Assembly (NCBI GenBank): GCA_009733775.1
Contig: WOGZ01000028.1
Coordinates: 62,001-126,000, forward strand
Origin: Alectoria sarmentosa
Taxonomy: Eukaryota; Ascomycota; Lecanoromycetes; Lecanorales; Parmeliaceae
DNA: 64,000 nucleotides
Direction: 5' to 3'
Positions 36,918 through 50,760 of the stretch are shown piece after piece. The translations under genes were made by a program, and so were the position numbers. The notes below the pieces were generated by a model, which saw only the letters and a list, made by a program, of their open reading frames with translations, was not told the DNA's origin and did no database searches. How positions within the stretch are numbered: the first letter of the stretch is position 1; each line of letters begins with the position of its first letter.

Positions 36918-39350
36918 ATCGACATTATTACAACATGATTTATTTATTACTCATTATAATTAAGATTATTTTCAAACATTTTTATGCTCATCGCAATGAA
37001 AATGTTAATTATAAAAGTCGTTACATTCATACAGCGTAACCTTTTTAATATAAACAATGCTCGCTACAAAATAATCACTTAAATCGAAATAATTGCGATT
37101 CGCTCATTATAAAAATAAAAAATAAAACACAAAAGAAAACAACGTTAAAAGATTAACGACATCGATAACGCTTTTTTTAAATATTAATAACGCTCTTTAA
37201 AAGTCAATATCGCTTTTTCGAACGCTGAAACATTATTATTACTCACGCCGCTCTCATCAATAATTCGCATTACTTTCATTTTCGTTTAAAACAAAATAAA
37301 ACGATCAAAGCGATTCGAAACATATCGTAATTAATCGTGATATGTCGATATTACTTTGCGACCGTGATCACGTGATCATTAAATCTTTAAAACATATTAA
37401 TTTCTTTACGTGAGACACGTTAAAACGATAAACGATATATTTTCATTTTATAAATCGTTTTATTTAAAACTCGATAACGATAATCATATTTGATAATTTA
37501 ATTGCGAAATATTCATAATGAAAATTAAAAAATTAAAAACAAAGATAAAGGTTAACAATTAATTAAAAGGAAATCACTTTTTATCTCGCGTGTTTAACAT
37601 ATCAAAATCAAAACGCAAAAGAAAAAAACCTTTTATTTCGAGAATTAAAAGAAAAGAAGTCTTTATTATAAAGCGATTTAATGATAATAATGTTATATTC
37701 GAACGCTTTAAACGAACGAAATGAGATTATTAATTTCGTTTTCGATTTCGAAATTTTATTATTCTTTTTTCAAAGTCTTTTGATCATCAAAATGATTAAT
37801 ATAATTCGAATAACGTATTTTTTACGAATTCGCTGCGATTTATAAAGTCAAATAATTTTTTTTTAAAATAACATCTTTATGTCTTTATATTTTCTTCAAA
37901 ATTTATTAAATTCATCATTTTTTTAAATATTATCGAATACTTTTCCGATTATGAGGCAGAGATTTTTCGTAAACGAAAATTCAAATTATATCAAATCAAT
38001 CTTAAAGCTCAGCGGGATTTTCCTCATATTCTTAAAATTTTATAAACTTTTAAACATTTTTTAAATAATGATAACGATAATGATAACGATAATGATAACG
38101 ACTTTATTTTAAGTTTTTGCGTTGATTTCATCTTTATTTCAAAATAATCAATTTTCGAATTATTGTCAAAGTTTATTATCAACGAAGAACTTTTTGATTT
38201 TAAAACGCGCTTTATTTCTTCGACGTCATTTATTTCAATCATTTTTAAAAACTTTATTACGCAGATCTTATCATTTTTAAACCTTACTTTATTATAAATC
38301 ATTTTTTCAAATATAAATTCAAACGAAAACTTAAATTCAAACTTTAAAAGATCTTAAATTTTGAAATTCAAATCAATTTTCTTTGACATCATGTTCGAAC
38401 ATCTCGAAATCAAACTTTCGACCTTTTTAAATCAATTTGAAAAGGTTAAAATGTTTATGAAAATTATTAATCACATTAAATGAAAGCGTTAAATGTAAAA
38501 CTTTTTAAATTTGATTGAATTATGATATTAAGTCGAAATCGATATGATTATATTTATCGAAAACTCTATTATTGAAACAAAAAACGTTTCGAATAATCAT
38601 TTAATCGTTAAAATAAAGTTTATTATTATTAAAGTAAACGTCTCAATTTAAATCGAAGCGTATAATAAAATTTATACGATGATGAAAATTCATTGCGAAA
38701 ACAATTTTCGAAATAAGATCGAATATCATATTAATATTTCTAATGTTTAAAAAAAGCTCGAAAAATATAAATTTTAAAATTTTAACATTTTTAACTTTAT
38801 CATTTTTAAATTAAAATCTTTTATCTTAATCGTTTATGAAAATAAATCGTAAAAATATATTAATATTTTTATAAACGTTATTTGAAAATTTAAAAATTAA
38901 TTCGATCGAGCGATTTTTCTTTTCGATGAAAATTGAAAGATTTATTATTTTTATAAAAAATTAAATTCACAATATAATGCGTATCGCGAGAATTATATTC
39001 AAATTTATAACGTTTATAATAAAGATCGTGAGATTAAATAAACCTTGAATTATGCGATAATTCGATTTTTCAACATCATTATCAATTTATTCGATTTTAT
39101 TTCAAAAGCGTATGCGCTCGTCGTTATTATTGACGACTTTTTTAAACATATATAATAATTCGTATTTGTTCTTATTATCGTTAAAGATGTTATCGAACAT
39201 CGCATTTAAATAAACGCGAATTTAAATAACTCTCGCATTTATATTCAAATTTGTAAATATTATATTCATTGCAAAAAGAATTAACACGATATTAACGAAT
39301 GCGATTCACATAATAAGCGTTTAAACGAGAATTATACAAATAAAGGAAAT
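36918..39350 (+). pseudogene. Copia A1 leader and gag, degraded
   Basis: Collinear with 4050-4908 and 2785-4050 in reverse complement. A basic, Asn/Arg/Gly-rich stretch at about 39345-39425 (NRGGRDNHNNYNNRDYDNR-like) looks like an RNA-binding Gag tail. Minus-strand open frames such as 38024-38302 are antisense to the element and are disregarded. Confidence 0.5.
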
Positions 39351-39499
39351 CGCGGAGGTCGCGATAATCATAATAATTATAATAATCGTGATTATGATAA
39401 TCGTGAAAAACGTGATCGAGAAAAAGGAAATTTCGAATTTAAATTAATTAAGAAATTAAAAAAACAATTTAACAATGTTGACGTAATTATGACGATTAT

Positions 39500-41480
39500 T
39501 TAATTAAAAATCGCTCGTTGTTTTATCGTTTATATTGATTTTATCGTTTTTATTATCGCTTCCGTCACTCTTAAATCAATTTTTAAACTCATCGCAAATT
39601 TTAACGTTTTAAACAAAAAGGTTTATAAAATTATTAGGTTCAAAGCTGTTGATAAAGCGTAAATTATTATTTTATTCATTGTAATAACGATGTCTTCTTT
39701 TTGATTTCGCGATTGTGTTTACACTCAACATATAATTCACATCTTTTCAATCTTTAAGATTTTTAAATCTTTTCAATTTTCACGTTTTATAAATGATCTT
39801 ATTAATAATCGCATAATTATCGATTTCGAAAATATCAAATTTAAATGCAAAGTGAATAATATTAAACGTATTTTAATTCTTTAAAACATTTAATTCATGT
39901 TTGATTATGATTTCAATCTCATCTTTAAAAAACAATTGAAAAAATAAGAATTTTTTTTGATTTTTGTTTTCGGCGATATTATTATCGAAATATAACGTTT
40001 CTTTTTTAAACGTATTCAAAATCGTCTTTATGCGCTCGATATTTAAGAGAAAATTCTTTTAACTTTAATAATCGTTAATAAAGAAATCTTCGTTTATGAT
40101 GAATTCTCAATTGAATCTATTTTTGATAATCAAAAGTTTTGAAAGTTTTTATCGAAATCTCAAATCGATAAAGCAATTTTTCGCATATGACACGCACGTT
40201 ATAATTATTTAAATGTTCAAAATTTTAAAAAGTTAATCAAAATGTGCGTTAAAATGAATCTTTTCATTTCATTTCTCGGCGATGTTTGTGAATCATGCTT
40301 TATAATCAATATAAGAGTGAAATCATATAAATAACACATTGTCTCTAAAAAATGATAAAACGATTTAATTTATAACGATTTTTAAGGTTTATTCGATGTT
40401 TTTTGAAATGACTTTGAGTGAATAATCATTTTTTTTGACGATAAAACCTTTCGATTTGACGTTTATTTATTGCTCAATAAGTTTAATTCAATAATTTTTA
40501 TCGCGTTTAAAATGTTTCTTAATGATTTAAAATATAACGATAATAAATATACTCGTTTTCGCATTGATTGCGATATTAAATTTGATAATTATCAAATAAA
40601 AGTCTTTCGATTATTCAAAGATATTATTTAAAAAAACATCATATTTAATAATTTTTAAATAAATAATAAATTTAAGCGTTTAAACGTTATTATTTAACGT
40701 AAAGTAAGCGTTATATTTAAAAAAAATAAGTTATCTTAAAAATATTGAATAAAATTCATTTGAGCGATTAATACTCTTCGTAATATTCAATTCGTTATCG
40801 ATTATAACATTATTTCATTCGAAATCAATATCGAATCTTTTTTTGATATATTTTATTTACGCATCATCAATCAAATCGATTATTATTAAATTGTTTTTCG
40901 CAATATTAATTGAAAAAAATATCAAGATCGCGTCGTTAAAAAGCGTCTTTTAAATTATCAAGATAAGAATTATCGTATGCTCTTAAATAACGATAAAATA
41001 ATTATTGTTTTTAATATTAATTGAATCGATAATGTTTTTTTTAAATTCATCTTTTTCGAATTAAGCATCGTTATTATCAAAAAACAAATTAACGTTTATT
41101 ATAATAAGCGCAAATTCATTGAGAATATCGAGCATCAAGATCATTTATTTCTTTTTTCATTTATAATTTTAAAAAAGAAGCGTTAAAAAAGACATATAAT
41201 TATCGAAAAAAAGATTAATGATCTTTTTAATTTCATTTCAATCTTAAAAAGAATTTCGTTAAAAGTCGTAATCGTTTTAGACGCGTTTGATTTAAAGCTT
41301 ATAATTGAATAATCGTTTAATACGCTCAATGATAATATTACAACTTCTTCATTCACATTAACAATTAAATTTATTATTCGCTTTATAATTAATAAAGTTT
41401 TCGAATTTATTTTTATTATAAAATCATTCGAAATCATGAAATTATATCGAAATCTCATTTTAAACCCTCTCATTTTGTTA
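39500..41480 (+). pseudogene. Copia A1 protease/integrase region, degraded
   Basis: The GAG-pre-integrase block is readable at about 40165-40320: I-HARYNYLNVQNFKKLIK, then GDVCESC. The integrase core follows to about 41100 but is badly broken. The minus-strand open frame at 41183-41473 is antisense and has a counterpart on the other strand at 44331-44639 only because the two copies are inverted. Confidence 0.65.
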
Positions 41481-41699
41481 ACAAAAGCCGCTTTTATTAA
41501 GCTTTATGAGTTTCGAAATTTTAAAAAAATCATAACGAACTTTTATCGTAAAATGCATTAATAAATAATCATATAAGACGAAATCAATTCCCTCATTATC
41601 AATAACATTTGAATTTTAATGAATTTATTTTTGAATGCGCGTGTTTTAAGAGATAAATGAATTTATAAAATCAAAAAAAACTTTATTAATGAAATCGTA

Positions 41700-43070
41700 C
41701 GACATAAAGTTTGTTAAATGATTCATAACTTCGAACAACGAGAAGGGATCGATTTCAACGAAACTTTCGTTTTGATAATTAAATTTATGAATTATAAAAT
41801 CATTTTCACCCTTGCGACAACCCTGAATTAAAAACTTAAATAAATGAACATTAAAATCGTCTTTTTATATGACGATGTTGAGGAAATAATTTATATGATG
41901 TAATTCATAAAATTTGAAATTAAGAATAAAGAAAACAAGGTTTGCAAGCTTATAAAAACGTTATACGAATTAAAATAATCTTTTAAAATATAATATAATA
42001 TTCTTATTATGTATTTCAAGAAATTAAACTTCGAGTTTATCGTTGTTAATTTTTCGATATTCATTAATAATATTATTATCGTCGTTATTTATGTGAATAA
42101 CATTTTATTCATAAGTTTCGATAAAGTCGACATTTAAGCGATCAAAAATAAACTTCATGAAAAGTTTGAGATAATCGATTTGGATTTATGCATTTATTAT
42201 CTCGATATAACGATTATAAAAAATCATATTAATCGCATCTTACGTCTTAAATAAATAATTTATATCGAAAAGTTTCTTATCGATCATAACATGATTAAAT
42301 TCGCGATCATTTCAATTTTCATCATTAGCGATAAATTTTATATTATCAAAAATGATTTCATGATTATTAAAAAATCTTGTCACGTCTATTAATTTGTCAT
42401 CGATTTTTTTATATATGCGATATTAGGCACGCGCCCGAATATCGTCTTCGCAATCTTAATAATTTTTCGATATAATTCAAACTTTGATATCTCTCATTGA
42501 AGCGCAATTAAACGCATTTTTCGATATTTTAATTATATAAAAAATTAATAATTTATGTTTCGAAGCGATTTTAAATCTCTTATAAATTATATCAACGTTG
42601 ATTAAGCAAATGATCAAAACATTCGACATTTCACTTTTAAATATATTTTTAATATAAATAATGCGATAATCAATTAATTTTTTAAACGATAATTCATAAT
42701 AGCGCTTTTAATCTATGAGATCGAATATATTAATCAAATTTAAATTATTAAAAAGACGATTTAATTGCGCGGGTTTCTCAATTAATTCAATTTAAGCGTT
42801 AAATGCTCTCAAATAATAATGATTTATTGCAACAATCAAGACGTTATAACATTAATCAAAAATTCTTAATTTCATGCCCGTATCAAGCATATTAACATTC
42901 AACATTATTATGTATAAAAACAAATTATCATCGAGAATGTCGTTTTAAAGTATGTTTTTATCGATTAATAAGTAATTAACGATCTTATCAAGATTCTCTT
43001 TAAAAATAAGTTCGAGAGATTTCGTCAATTAATCGAATTAAAACATCGTTTATAGATGATTTCTTATGTT
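41700..43070 (+). pseudogene. Copia A1 reverse transcriptase and RNase H, degraded
   Basis: Readable blocks in order: EGIDFNETFVLIIKF at about 41747 (normally GxDxxETFAPV), MNIKIVFLYDDVEEIIYMM (normally MDVKTAFLxGxLEEEIYM), the palm motif YVNN at 42090-42101 (YVDD with both Asp codons changed to Asn), NHINRI...KFL, then RNase H text around 42600-43000 ending INDLIKILFKNKFERF (normally ADxLTKxL). Stops are frequent. The D-to-N changes alone would abolish polymerase activity. Confidence 0.85.
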
Positions 43071-43079
43071 AACTTTAAG

Positions 43080-44179
43080 GAAGCCGCCATTATAATTTTA
43101 AAAGAATTGTTATTATAATTCTAAAAGAGCAATTATTATTCGTGAAATCAATTCAATGTTATTATTCAACAATTTTAAAAAAGCGATTTCATTGATTCTC
43201 ATATTTCGAATGATCGATTGAGTTTATTCGCAAAATCTCAATTATCAATCTTGACGTCCCTTACGAACAAATTCTTATTTATTAAAATTCAATTTAAAAT
43301 TGATTTGCCGCTATTGCATTTATAATCATAAATCTTATAAACATTTATTCAAAAAGCTCATATTTACGTGCGATCCAAATTTGAAAATAATGTCATTATT
43401 TAAAAGGTCGTTATCGTCAAATTTGCCTAATTACTCACGAGAATTCTTTAATAATATGATTTTCAAATGTTTTTAAAAGCTTTTAAGCCCCATCATAGTT
43501 ATAAAATCATGCTTTTAAACGTTATCATCATCATTATCATCGTCGCAATGTATCGATCGCAACCTATATGCACTTTATTAATCATTATTATCAAGCATCA
43601 ATACTCTGAAACGACCCTCATAAACCTTGCGACCGATCACATGCATGCATATGCAATTCGGAATATTTCTTTTAATCGAAACATTATTCTCACATATATC
43701 CTCCGATTATGTGTTAATCGATTTTTGATGTGTATCAAGTGAATTGAAAATAAATTTGTCAAAAAACGGTTTTTCTCCAAAAAGTGGAATTTTTTTTATG
43801 TGATATCGTGACGAATATGTTCAAAAGGACATAATCGTTTTCAGATTTCGATTTTTTTTCGAATTTTCACTGTTTTTATTCGGTTTTGAACATCGCGAGT
43901 TTCGAATCTTATATTTTAAAATTTGAGTGCCCTAAAGGATATAAAGAATGATAAAAGAATATAAAATGTTTTCACGCTTATAATTCGATGTTACGATTCA
44001 CTTTTGTTATTCGACGTTAATTTTCACGATTATAATTCGACGTTACGATTCACTTTTGTTATTTGACGCTGATTTTTCACGATTATAATTCGACATTTCG
44101 ATTCACTTTTGTTATTCGATATTAATTTTCACTTTTATAATTTAAAATTTAAATTTAAAAAGATTCGAGCGAAGGAGAG
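43080..44179 (+). other. Copia A1 3' untranslated region
   Basis: Collinear with 19147-20230 of Copia B (inverted) and 34554-35100 of A2 (inverted). It is less mutated than pol. The open frame at 43467-43742 shows no domain and is not maintained between copies, so I do not call it a gene. Confidence 0.55.
43973..44150 (+). repeat. Three tandem copies of a 52-bp repeat
   Basis: CACGATTATAATTCGACGTT and following bases recur at 43973, 44025 and about 44078, then partially, immediately upstream of the 3' LTR. Related, more decayed units sit beside the Copia B 3' LTR near 19160-19240. Confidence 0.85.
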
Positions 44180-44323
44180 TGTTGAAATTCGGGTCACGTG
44201 ACGTCAAGCCTTGACGATCACGTGCACATTAATATGCACTTAATGCGCCCGTACATAGATCGCTCTTTCTTTCGTAATACTCTTAAAGCAATACAACTAA
44301 GTGTTCTACTCCATATTTTGACA
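44180..44323 (+). repeat. 3' LTR of Copia A1
   Basis: 144 bp, ends TTTTGACA, and is followed by the AAATT target duplication. The differences from the 5' LTR that I could see are all C/T or G/A. Confidence 0.92.
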
Positions 44324-46706
44324 AAATTTAATGAGAACGATTTTCGTTAATGAAACGAAAAAATTCAAAATGAAAATTCGATATAATTTCGTGATTTCGA
44401 ACGATTTTATAATAAGAGCAAAATTAAAATTTTTATTAATTATAAAACGAAAAATAAAGTTAAGCGTCGATGTGAATGAAAAAATCGTAATATCATCGTT
44501 AAACGTATCAAGCGATCGTTTTATTATAAAATTTAAATCAAATGCATTTAAAAAGATTTTTAATAAAATCTTTTTTGAAATTAAAATGAAATTTAGCAAA
44601 TTATTAACCTTCTCTTCGACAATTATATATATTTTTTAACGCTTTTCCTTTAAAATTGTAAAAAAATATATATATATATATTTTAATGTTCGATATTTTT
44701 AACGAATTTACATTTATTACGATAAACGTCAAATTGTTTTTTGATAATAATAATATTTAATTTGAAAAAAGTGAGTTTAAAAAAACGTTATCGATTCAAT
44801 TAAATTAAAAATAATAATTATCTTATCGTTGTTTAAAAATATACGATAATTTTTGTTTTAATATTTTAAAAAACGCCCTTTAACGACGTGATTTTGATAC
44901 TTTTTTCAATTAATATTGCGAAAAACAATTTAATAATAATCGATTTAATCGATAATGCGTAAATTAAATATATTAAAAAGAATTTCGATATTAATTTTAA
45001 ATGAAATAACGTCACAATCGATAACAAATTAAATATTACGAAAAATATTAATCGCTTAAACGAATTTTATTTAATATTTTTAAAACGATTTGCTTTTTTT
45101 AAATATAACGTTTATTTTACGTTGAATAATAAGACTTAAGCGTTTAAATTTGTTATTTATTTACAAATTATCAAATACGATGTTTTTTTAAATAATATTT
45201 TTGAATAATCGAAAGATTTTTATTTAATAATTATCGAATTTAATATCGCAGTCAATGCGAAAACGAGTATATCGATTATTATTATATTTTAAATCATTAA
45301 AAAACATCTTGAATGCGATAAAACTATTAAATCGATCTTATCGATCAAAAAATAAACGTTAAATCGAAAGGTTTTATCATCAAAAAAGATGATTATTTAT
45401 TCAAAATCATCTTAAAAAATATCGAATAAACCCTAAAAACTGCTATAAATTAAATCGTTTTATTATCTTTTAAAGATAATGTGTCGTTTATATAATTCCA
45501 TTTTTATATTAATTATAAAACATGATTCGCACGCATCGTCGAGAAGTGAGATGAAAAAATTTATTTTAACGCACATTTTGATCAACTTTTTGAAATTTTA
45601 AACGCTTAAATGATTGTAATGTGCGTGTTGTATACGAAGAATTATTTCATTAATTTCAAATTTTGATAAAGACTTTGAAAACTTTTTATTATCAAAAATA
45701 AATTTTATTTAAAAATTCATCATAAACGAGAATCTCTTTATTAACGATTATTAAATTTTTAATTTTTTTTCTCAAAATATCGAGCGCGTAAAAACGATTT
45801 TGAATATGTTTTAAAAAAAACGTTATTTTTCGATAATAATATCATTAAAATCGAAAATTGAAAAAATCATTATTTTTTTAATTATTTTTCAAAAATGAAA
45901 TTAAAATCGCAATTAAACATAAATTGAACGTTTCGAAAAATTAAAATGCGCTTAATATTATTCGTTTTGCATTTAAATCCGATATTTTCAAAATCGATAA
46001 TCATGCGATTATTAATAAAATTATTCACAAAACGTAAAAATTAAAAAGATTCAAAAATTTTGAAAATCGAAAAATTGTGGATTATGTGTTAAATGTAAAC
46101 ATAATCGCGAAATTATAAAAAAAACATTATTATTATAATGAATAAAGCGATAATTTATGCTTTATCGATAATTTTAAATTTAATAATTTCATAAAAAAAA
46201 ACTATTTAAGGCGTTAAAACTTATAATGAATTCAAAAATTAATTTAAAAACGACGAAAATGATAAAAATAATAAGAACGATAAAATCGATATAAAATAAT
46301 AAAACAGTAAACGATTTTAATTTAAATAATCGTAATAATTGCGTTAACATTATCAAATTAATGTTTTAATTTTTCAACGAATTTAAATTCGAAGTTTTTT
46401 TTTCCTCGATTATATCTTTCACGATTTTCACAATCACGATTATTACGATTATTATAATTATCGCAATTTTCACGATCTATTTTGTTTATATCATTCGATT
46501 TATTAAATCGCTTATTATATTAATCGCATTCGATAGTATTATAATATTTTTTTCTTATAATAAATATAATATTCGTAAATTTGAATATAAATACGAAAAT
46601 TATTAAAATTTGCGTTCGTTTAAATATGATATTCGATAATATCTTTAATAATTATAAAAACAAACACAAATTGTTAAATATATTTAAAAAAATTGTTAAT
46701 AATAAT
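44324..46706 (-). mobile_element. Copia A2, continuation after the A1 insertion (pol 5' part)
   Basis: This resumes Copia A2 in register after the AAATT duplication. It is the reverse complement of about 39120-41475 in A1 and matches 1-1800 directly. It contains the integrase region and GAG-pre-integrase. It is cut at 46706 by the family C LTR; the expected gag part does not follow. The open frames at 44306-44599 and 44331-44639 are overlapping chance frames. Confidence 0.8.
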
Positions 46707-46840
46707 TGTTGAAATGTGTTAGTTATTAAATATGAAAGGTTTATCGAGACAAGAAAGCTTTATTGAGATTTAACACATTTTGTATCTAAATGCTCTGTTG
46801 CAATTATTCAATTAATTGAATGTTTCATTTACTTTTAATA
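46707..46840 (+). repeat. Family C LTR (5' LTR of the Gypsy remnant)
   Basis: 134 bp, TGTTGAAATGTGTTA...ACTTTTAATA (a transition-mutated CAACA end). It is the inverse of 33418-33552. The next bases, AATTATGAGCTCGAAATCGC (46841-46860), look like a primer-binding site of the initiator tRNA-Met half type, which makes this a 5' LTR. Confidence 0.75.
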
Positions 46841-48059
46841 AATTATGAGCTCGAAATCGCAGAGCATTCGTTTAATTACTTAAGTTATTTATTTATTATT
46901 TATAAATTAATTGACTCATTAATCAAGCGTATAAGATTTATTAAGTTTCTGAGAATTAAGTCGTAATATCAAATTTAAACGGCAAAATAATCATTTATTT
47001 TGCGATAATTGCGCAATTTAAATCTATTTGTTATACATAATTATTTTTATTAATAAATCGTGCTTTAAATAATATTTGATTTAATTTAATTGTTTATTTA
47101 TGTGATAATCTATCACGACAAGCATATAAACTTGACAAAATATCTATTTTGTTAAAAAGATTTATCTATCAAAAAAGTACCTCGATAAGATTTTTAATTT
47201 AGCATTACAAATAATTAAATTTTGATAAAAAGAATCAAACTTTTTACATTTCATTATTATATTTTCATATTATCTTAATAATATGATAATAACACCTTTA
47301 TTCATGTTAATTGATTATTAATAAAACTTAAAAGTTTCTTTATCAAGTCATCGACGTTTTTATCGACGAAGATTGTTCGTTTTTTTATTAAAAATTTCCT
47401 CGACAAGTTTTAAAAATTAACAAATTTGGTTTCTTCGTCGATCATCGTTTCAAATTCGATTTTTAAAAACACAATCATTTTTACTTTTCAATTCGAAGAA
47501 TTTCTTTATAATGATCACGTTCATATAAATTTAATAAACGAGAATATTCGTTTACTCATCGATCATATCGTTAAAATCAATTTTTATTTATTATAAATCA
47601 ATCGAGGTTTTCTTAATTCAATACGAGAAAAACGTTTTTGAACAAAATTAAGTTCGATTAAAACATTTTTTTAATTTATTAATTGAATTCTTAATAAATT
47701 TATCTTTCATATTATTTTAAAAACTTTCGAAACAAACATCGAGATATTGTGAAAATTGCGAGAATTTTTTTTTATTAAAATTTCTTCTCATATCTCGTCA
47801 ACAAATACGTTATTTAAATTAAATTTAAATTTATTTAATAGCGTAAAATAAATTATAAGAGTGATCTTGACAAAGAAAGAAATATATAATAATTTAATTA
47901 ATTTAAAACCTTTAATTATGATTGAATAAATGATTTTTCAAAAATTTCGTAACTTCATCACGCAGACAATTAATATCGTTATTTAAAATTCTCATATTTC
48001 GATAAAAGTTTTCGAATCTTTAAAATCGTTAAATCTTTTCGATATTAACAGCGAAATGA

Positions 48060-49390
48060 ATAATAATAACAACGACAACGATAATAATAAATGAAATACG
48101 ATTGATTTCGATTATTTCGATTTTCATTTTAATAAATCTTATAAAGAAAACGAGATCGTCACGATCGATAAAAATGTTTATTATAAAAATTCGATTTTAT
48201 TTGTGAAACGAATTTAAAACCTTATTATCATCAAAAAAGCGTTTATTATTCGAAACAATTTCAATATCGTTTTAAAAAAATCAATTTTTTTTAATACACG
48301 ATCGAGCTTTTTAATTTTAAACGAATAAATTTATATATTAATAAAAACGATATCGAGAAATGATGTTTAACAATTATTAAAAAATTCAAACAATTTATTG
48401 AAATGACATTTCATAGTCTCATTATTAAAAAATATATTATTCACGACGTTAAAATTCGTCGAGAATCGATTGTTTATATTTAAATTATATTTTAATATAT
48501 TAAATTAATAAACATTAATAACGTCGAGAATTAATTAACATTTGTTTATTAAAGCATTATTATCGAATTTCGTATATTCGTCGATTTTTCTTTTTCGATC
48601 TCGATAATTAATTTTTTCATTTGAATTTTGAAATTGAAAAAAGATATATGATTCGAAATAAATCATCGTTAAGTTTTACAATCGCGATTTAATTTTAATC
48701 GTTAAAATTAAAATCAACAATTTAATGAAAATAAAATTCTTTTTTTTAATTAATAATCTCGATCGTATTAATCTTATTAAAATTAATAAGTTTTCGATTA
48801 ATAAAATTTCGATTATCAAACATTTTTTTATAGATTTTATAATTTAAATGTTTATTTTAATTAATAATAATCAAATTACGCTCAATAATTAAGAAATTCA
48901 CGTTAAAGATTATTAATTTCGCGTTAATTTTTATAAATCACCGTCTCGTTAAACGTGTTCGTTTCGATATTATTAAATCGTTCGCAATAAAAAATTCAAA
49001 GTTATCGTGAATTTCCAAAAAAAAACGATAAAAATTTCAAAAATCGTTAATTTTGATAATAATCAAGTTTTTGATTAAAGGTTTCAATTTATTAAGCATC
49101 GATAATTGACGAATTTCAATTTACGAAATAAGATTTTAACGAAAATGTTTTTATTTATCATTTTAAGATTTAAAAAAATTCGAAATATGAATTTTAATAT
49201 GATAAACAAAACGATCATGATAACGACGTTTATTTTAATAATGAATAATGTTCGTCGAACACGCATAATCAATAATTCGTCGAATTCGTCGATATTGAAA
49301 TCTTTTATCGTAATTATAACAAATTCTTTTCGTTTGAATTACATTTTTATAAACATTTTCGCTTTAAATGTTCGAGCATACTTTTAAAAA
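48060..49390 (+). pseudogene. Gypsy gag, degraded
   Basis: The plus strand reads VTIDKNVYYKNSILFVKRI, ISRNDV and a following block. These match the fungal Ty3/Gypsy Gag pattern (a VYYRDVxLFVxRI-like block, an LRNDVexWCxALxxRF-like block, then an LRYTvxDxR-like block) once likely transitions are allowed for. The two overlapping open frames at 49084-49387 lie on opposite strands, and neither is convincing as a gene. Confidence 0.65.
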
Positions 49391-49439
49391 AATTCGCGTT
49401 TTTATCGAAAAGTCTTTTAATTAATCTCGACGAATTGAA

Positions 49440-50760
49440 AATAAATTTTTAAGTTATCGACGAATTTAAAATCGTGAAATTATTAATTTTTATCGTCGAT
49501 TAAGATATCGATTTCAATTTTAAAGATTTCAATTATATTATAACAAAAATCAAATGCATTAAGGTAAGTAAGAAAAACGACGTATATTTAAATATTAATT
49601 ATAAAGTTATTTTGATCGATCATTTTCAATTAATAACATTTTTATTTAATGTTGTTTTTATTAAAATAACGTCGTTATTAAAAGTTCGAAAAGTCGAATC
49701 GTTATAACACGAAATTTTAAAATATATTATTATTTCGTGCTATTTTTCGAAAATTAATAATTAAAAAAACAAGGTTTTTGTATATATTAAAAGGGAAATT
49801 CATATTATCGATAATTTATATATTAAAATATTAATTGATAACGATTTCATTACATTTGAGAAAATCATCATTGACGTTTAAAAAAAAAAAAACTTACATT
49901 ATAAATTATAAAATGTTTATTATAATCATTATTCGTCAATGTGATTAATTTATTAAAAAAAGAATATACGTTATCTCGATTATCAAAATTTCATTTTATA
50001 ATGAAAAATTAATATTAATCACGAAAATTCGTTCGTTATTAAAAGATCGTAATTATATGTTCAAGTTTATGAGATAAGCAAATGTCGTAAATTTCGCGTA
50101 TTTAATAAATAATAAGATTTTCGTTATTTTTATCAAAAACGATTCGAATTATTAAATCGAAATTTTACGTAAATTTCGTCTCGACGTTATTACGAAATTT
50201 AATTATGAAAATTGTTTTTTAACGAATTTAAATTTAAAATACGTATTTATGACTTTTTTAAGAAACTTAAAATAATTAAAAAAAGCTTTTATCGTCGTTA
50301 TCATAACATCGTCGTTGTTTTCTTTAATATAAAATTCGACGTTTCAAATCGTCGATTTCGGTTTTTTTCAAATCGTCAATTTTTTTAATTCGAAATTTTT
50401 TATATTCGTTATTTAAGATCTTCTGAAATTTTTCTATAAATTTTTTAAGAAACTTTTCGCAAAAATAAAAAAACGATTGTTAAACGAAATTATCGTTTAC
50501 GATAACGACGAAGTCAGAAATATTTTAATAAAACTTATCAACGAATTTCCTACATTTTGATAAAATGAAGAGTATATTAACGTGTTAAAAGTTAAATAAA
50601 TGAAATTTTCATTTAAATCAGATTAAAAGAAGAAAATCGATGATAAAAAAACAAAAGTTTATTTATTAAATCTTCGCGATAAGGAAATCGTGAATCGCAC
50701 ACTTAATAAACTTTATAAATAAAAACGTTTAAAATGAATTAAATCGTTTTATTATCGAAT
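49440..50760 (+). pseudogene. Gypsy protease region and reverse transcriptase N-terminus, degraded
   Basis: At about 50490-50760 the plus strand reads NDDEVRNILIKLINEFPTF, MKFSFKSD, VYLLNLRDKEIVNRTLNKLY. This matches the linker and start of fungal Gypsy reverse transcriptase (...LVxEFPxLW...IPLKxDW...VYPLGxRDxxvvDxTFDxL). The palm domain is absent. The protease region before it is too mutated to show the catalytic triplet. Confidence 0.7.

Larger units (their letters stand above)
36754..44323 (+). mobile_element. Complete Copia LTR retrotransposon, family A copy 1 (A1), nested in A2
   Basis: Two 144-bp LTRs in direct orientation (36754-36897 and 44180-44323) are flanked by AAATT on both sides (36749-36753 and 44324-44328). 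Internal order: primer-binding site, gag, GAG-pre-integrase/integrase, reverse transcriptase, RNase H, 3' untranslated region with 52-bp repeats. The LTRs differ at about ten positions, all transitions by my alignment. Reading frames are broken throughout. Length is 7570 bp. Confidence 0.92.

Noticed and set aside
36754..36935. Longer LTR for Copia A1 ending at CAACA (36931-36935)
   Set aside because: TGTTG...CAACA ends looked attractive, but the 3' copy stops at TTTTGACA (44323), is followed by the AAATT duplication, and the extra bases fit a primer-binding site.
38024..38302. Minus-strand 92-codon frame similar to a plus-strand frame at 3453-3701
   Set aside because: Antisense to the gag region of Copia A in both copies; shared only through copy homology. 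The LSLSLSLS stretch is a translated microsatellite.
44306..44639. Overlapping ~100-codon frames on both strands
   Set aside because: They lie inside the Copia A2 pol fragment and are chance frames in AT-rich DNA; the true pol reading is broken.
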